DNA of 64,000 bases, taken from Charina bottae (Eukaryota; Chordata; Lepidosauria; Squamata; Charinaidae). Where the stretch lies: positions 91,204,501-91,268,500 of the forward strand of contig JALMGJ010000001.1 of NCBI GenBank assembly GCA_023362775.1, read 5' to 3'. The notes below the pieces were generated by a model. That model made no database searches. It was not told the DNA's origin and saw only the letters and a list, made by a program, of their open reading frames with translations. The position numbers were made by a program, and so were the translations under genes. This document shows positions 61,690 to 64,000 of the stretch, in pieces. Each line of letters opens with the position of its first letter. Within the stretch, counting starts at the first letter, position 1.

Positions 61690-63770
61690 TTATTCCACTG
61701 TCATTGGCGATCACTCGTAGCCGAGTAAGATTGTCTTCCAAAGGTAAAATTTTAACAGTGGATCCCTAAGTGGCTATAAAGGCCAATTCTGGATCCGCAC
61801 AACCTCCCACAACGAGGGCATAGGTTTCCGGGTGGGAGACGGTCATGATGAGGGTTTGCCTGACGTGCCTTCCTTTTAGCTCTTTTCTCCCTTTCGCCCT
61901 GTACTCGTGCTTCTTCAAAGTCCATAGCGCCATTAATAAAGGATGACCTCCAATTGAAACGCTCATGAGTTAGGGCTTCCCAGTTCTCAATGCTGATATT
62001 ACATTTTTTTAAATTAGCTTTGAGAGTGTCTTTGAATCTCTTTTGCTGTCCACCAATATTCCGTTTTCCATTCTTAAGTTGGGAGTAAAGTAGCTGCTTT
62101 GGAAGATGATGGTCAGGCATTCGAACAACATGGCCGGTCCAGCGAAGTTGATGTTGGATGATCAGTGTTTCAATGCTGGTGGTTTTCGCTTCTTCTAATA
62201 CGCTAACATTAGTCCGCCTATCTTCCCAAGTAATTTGCAGAATTTTTCGGAGGCAGCGTCGATGGAATCTTTCAAGAAGTTGGAGGTGGCGTTTGTAGAG
62301 GGTCCATGTTTCACAGGCGTACAGAAGGGTTGGTAGTACAATGCCTTTGTAAACAAGCATTTTGGTCTCCCTGCGAATGTCCCGATCCTCAAACACTCTA
62401 CGCTTCATTCGGGAGAAAGCTACACTCGCAGAGCTCAGGCGATGCTGAATTTCAGCGTCGATGTCGGCTTTTGTAGATAGATGGCTGCCAAGATAAGAAA
62501 AGTGGTTGACATTTTCTAGTAACACACCTTTAAGCTGGATTGATGGTGCTGCAGAGGGATTGGTTCGAACTTGCTGGTAAAGCACTTTGGTTTTTTTTAA
62601 TGTTAATCGAGAGGCCAAGCTTTTCATATGCTTCTGCAAAGATGTTTAGGATAGTTTGAAGATCTTCCTCGGAGTGTGCACAGACTACGTTATCATCAGC
62701 ATATTGAAGTTCTATAACAGAAGTTGCAATTACCTTATTTTTTGCTTTCAGCCTACTAAGATTAAAAAGCTTTCCATCTGTTCGATATATAATTTCTACA
62801 CCAGTAGGAAGTTTCTCTTCAACAAGGTGTATAATCATAGCGATGAAGATAGCGAATAAGGTTGGAGCAATAACACATCCCTGTTTAACGCCGGATTCCA
62901 CTTTAAATGGATCGCTTTGAGAGCCATTCTGTGGCTTGAATCATGTCAACTGGAATTCTATTTTCTCAGTAGAAACGTTTCACTCCTTATCCAATTCACT
63001 TCATAAGGAGTGAAACGTTTCTACTGAGAAAATAGAAATCCAGTTGACATGATTCAAGCCACAGACTGTTCCACCTGGATGACTGAGAACCTTCATCGAC
63101 ATTTTGAGAGCCACTGTTATTCAGGATTGTTGCCATCATGTCGTCATGGAGTAGCCGCAAGATGTTCACAAATTTATCAGGGCATCCGATTTTTCAGAAG
63201 GATGGTCCAGAGAGCAGTACGGTTTACAGTATCAAAAGCTTTAGTCAGATCAATAAACGCCATGTACAGAGGGCGGTTTTGCTCCTTGCATTTTTCTTGA
63301 AGCTGTCGTGCAGTGAAGATCATATCCACTGTTCCTCTGGAAGGGCGGAAGCCATTTTGCGTTTCAGGGAGGATGTCTTCTGATACAGATAGGAGACGGT
63401 TTGCGATGATCTTTGCCAGGATTTTGCCTGCTGTGGCTGGAAGGGAGATGCCTCGATAGTTTCCACAGTCTGTCCTATCACCCTTTTTAAAGAGAGTGAT
63501 AATTATGGCATCCCTAAAGTCTGCTGGAATCTCCTCCCTCATCCAGATTTTTTCGATAAGCTTATGAAGTTGTTGTGTAAGTTGAGGCCCGCCTTCTTTA
63601 AAGACTTCAGCAGGAATCCCATCAGGTCCACTAGCTTTGTTATTTTTCATTTGTTTAGTGGCTTTACTGACTTCCTCCAAACTAGGGGGTACTGCAAGCT
63701 CATCTCTTATTTGTTTTTGCGGGATTTGCAAGAAGACTTCATCAGCAACAGCAAAAACATTTTAAAAATA
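61690..63770 (-). mobile_element. RTE-like non-LTR retrotransposon, 5'-truncated and broken
   Basis: On minus, a reverse transcriptase is read as KQMKNNKASGPDGIPAEVFK, NYRGISLPATAGKILAKIIA, FIDLTKAFDTVNR, VKQGCVIAPTLFAIFIAMII, LQYADDNVVCAHSEEDLQ (catalytic YADD intact) and SYLGSHLSTKADIDAEIQHR. It ends in a C2H2-like CPRCGRLCGSRIGLYSHLGI. Two breaks are visible: a 176-base hairpin insertion at 62927-63102, and a frameshift at the T-run near 62590 (frames 62901-62530 and 62639-61752). No endonuclease remains. Clade assignment to RTE is tentative; the YADD and ASGPDGIP blocks make it clearly a LINE. Confidence 0.85.
62927..63102. mobile_element. Hairpin-form Penelope-like insertion inside the LINE
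   Basis: Left arm CTGTGGCTTGAATCATGTCA through GTTTCACTCCTTAT and right arm ATAAGGAGTGAAAC through TGACATGATTCAAGCCACAG are inverse copies of about 62 bases with an 11-base centre. A single-copy tail follows (CACCTGGATGACTGAGAACC, TTCATCGACAT). TSD TTTGAGAGCCA is perfect (62916-62926 and 63103-63113). The arms contain GAAACGTTTC, like the 3' core of PLE hammerheads. Confidence 0.7.
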
Positions 63771-64000
63771 TTGTTTGGGAGGACAGATCATGATGATCAG
63801 AAACTGCAAATAAAGTTTTTCAGAACTCAAGAGTTGGTGGTAGATTAGTAATCAGTGAAATTGAGGCTAGGTTCCCTGCAAATGTTAATACTGGATCGGT
63901 GGCATTTTAAGAAGAATGGATTTTTATTCCTTTTGTATTGAACTGACTGTGGCTGAGGATCAGTAAAAAAAGTGTGAAGATCAACTTAGGAGTGAAATAT

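Larger units (their letters stand above)
60581..64000 (-). other. PTK2B: PTK2B intron (5' part beyond window)
   Basis: Contains SINE-B 60882-61088 and the RTE-like LINE 61690-63770. The next upstream PTK2B exon (expected to end near EPPPK) was not found here. Confidence 0.6.

Noticed and set aside
61752..62639. 295-residue frame with a terminal C2H2 motif as a zinc-finger gene
   Set aside because: It continues directly from the LINE reverse transcriptase; the zinc-finger-like end is part of the retrotransposon.

Overview
The window is nuclear DNA of a vertebrate, most likely a squamate reptile (lizard or snake). Evidence for this is spliced genes with GT..AG introns, CR1/L3-like, BovB and RTE-like LINE pieces, tRNA-derived SINEs, several non-autonomous hAT families with 8-bp target-site duplications (TSDs), Penelope-like element (PLE) traces, and long microsatellites attached to CR1 tails. 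Species cannot be named from the sequence.

Three protein genes can be supported. (1) At the left edge, on +, are the last two coding exons (835-1334 and 6679-6853) of an unrecognised, probably secreted, helical protein. The end of its reading frame appears to have been rewritten by a small CR1-tail insertion. (2) A complete coding set for CHRNA2, neuronal nicotinic acetylcholine receptor alpha-2, lies on + in six exons (26746-42815; 1602 coding bases, 533 residues). All exon phases join cleanly, and the alpha-subunit vicinal cysteines, Cys loop and four membrane segments are intact. (3) The 3' part of PTK2B (PYK2), a focal-adhesion-family tyrosine kinase, lies on - in nine exons (60580 down to 48058, about 298 residues). 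It covers the proline-rich linker and the whole FAT domain; the kinase and FERM exons lie beyond 64000. CHRNA2 and PTK2B are tail to tail about 5.2 kb apart, the same convergent neighbourhood as in human.

Layout: 1-6874 partial gene and its intron (LTR-like repeat, palindromic MITE). 6875-26700 is intergenic and repeat-rich: a 5'-truncated CR1/L3 LINE at 7278-9520, hAT MITEs, two SINE-A copies (one with its head replaced by a microsatellite) and BovB ends. 26746-42815 is CHRNA2, whose intron 4 holds a large PLE inverted repeat with a hammerhead-like motif (33528-34360), a second LTR-like repeat and a SINE. 42816-48057 is convergent spacer with a hAT MITE and a SINE whose target duplication has expanded into a microsatellite. 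48058-60580 is PTK2B, with a three-unit AAAAT cassette array and a SINE flanked by 188-bp direct repeats in its introns. 60581-64000 is PTK2B intron with a MIR-like SINE and an RTE-like LINE that is itself interrupted by a PLE-type hairpin.

No new multi-gene system is seen. The most interesting material is retroelement biology: hairpin-form PLE copies, a candidate hammerhead ribozyme, repeat-driven change of a protein C-terminus, and SINE insertions with unusual flanks.
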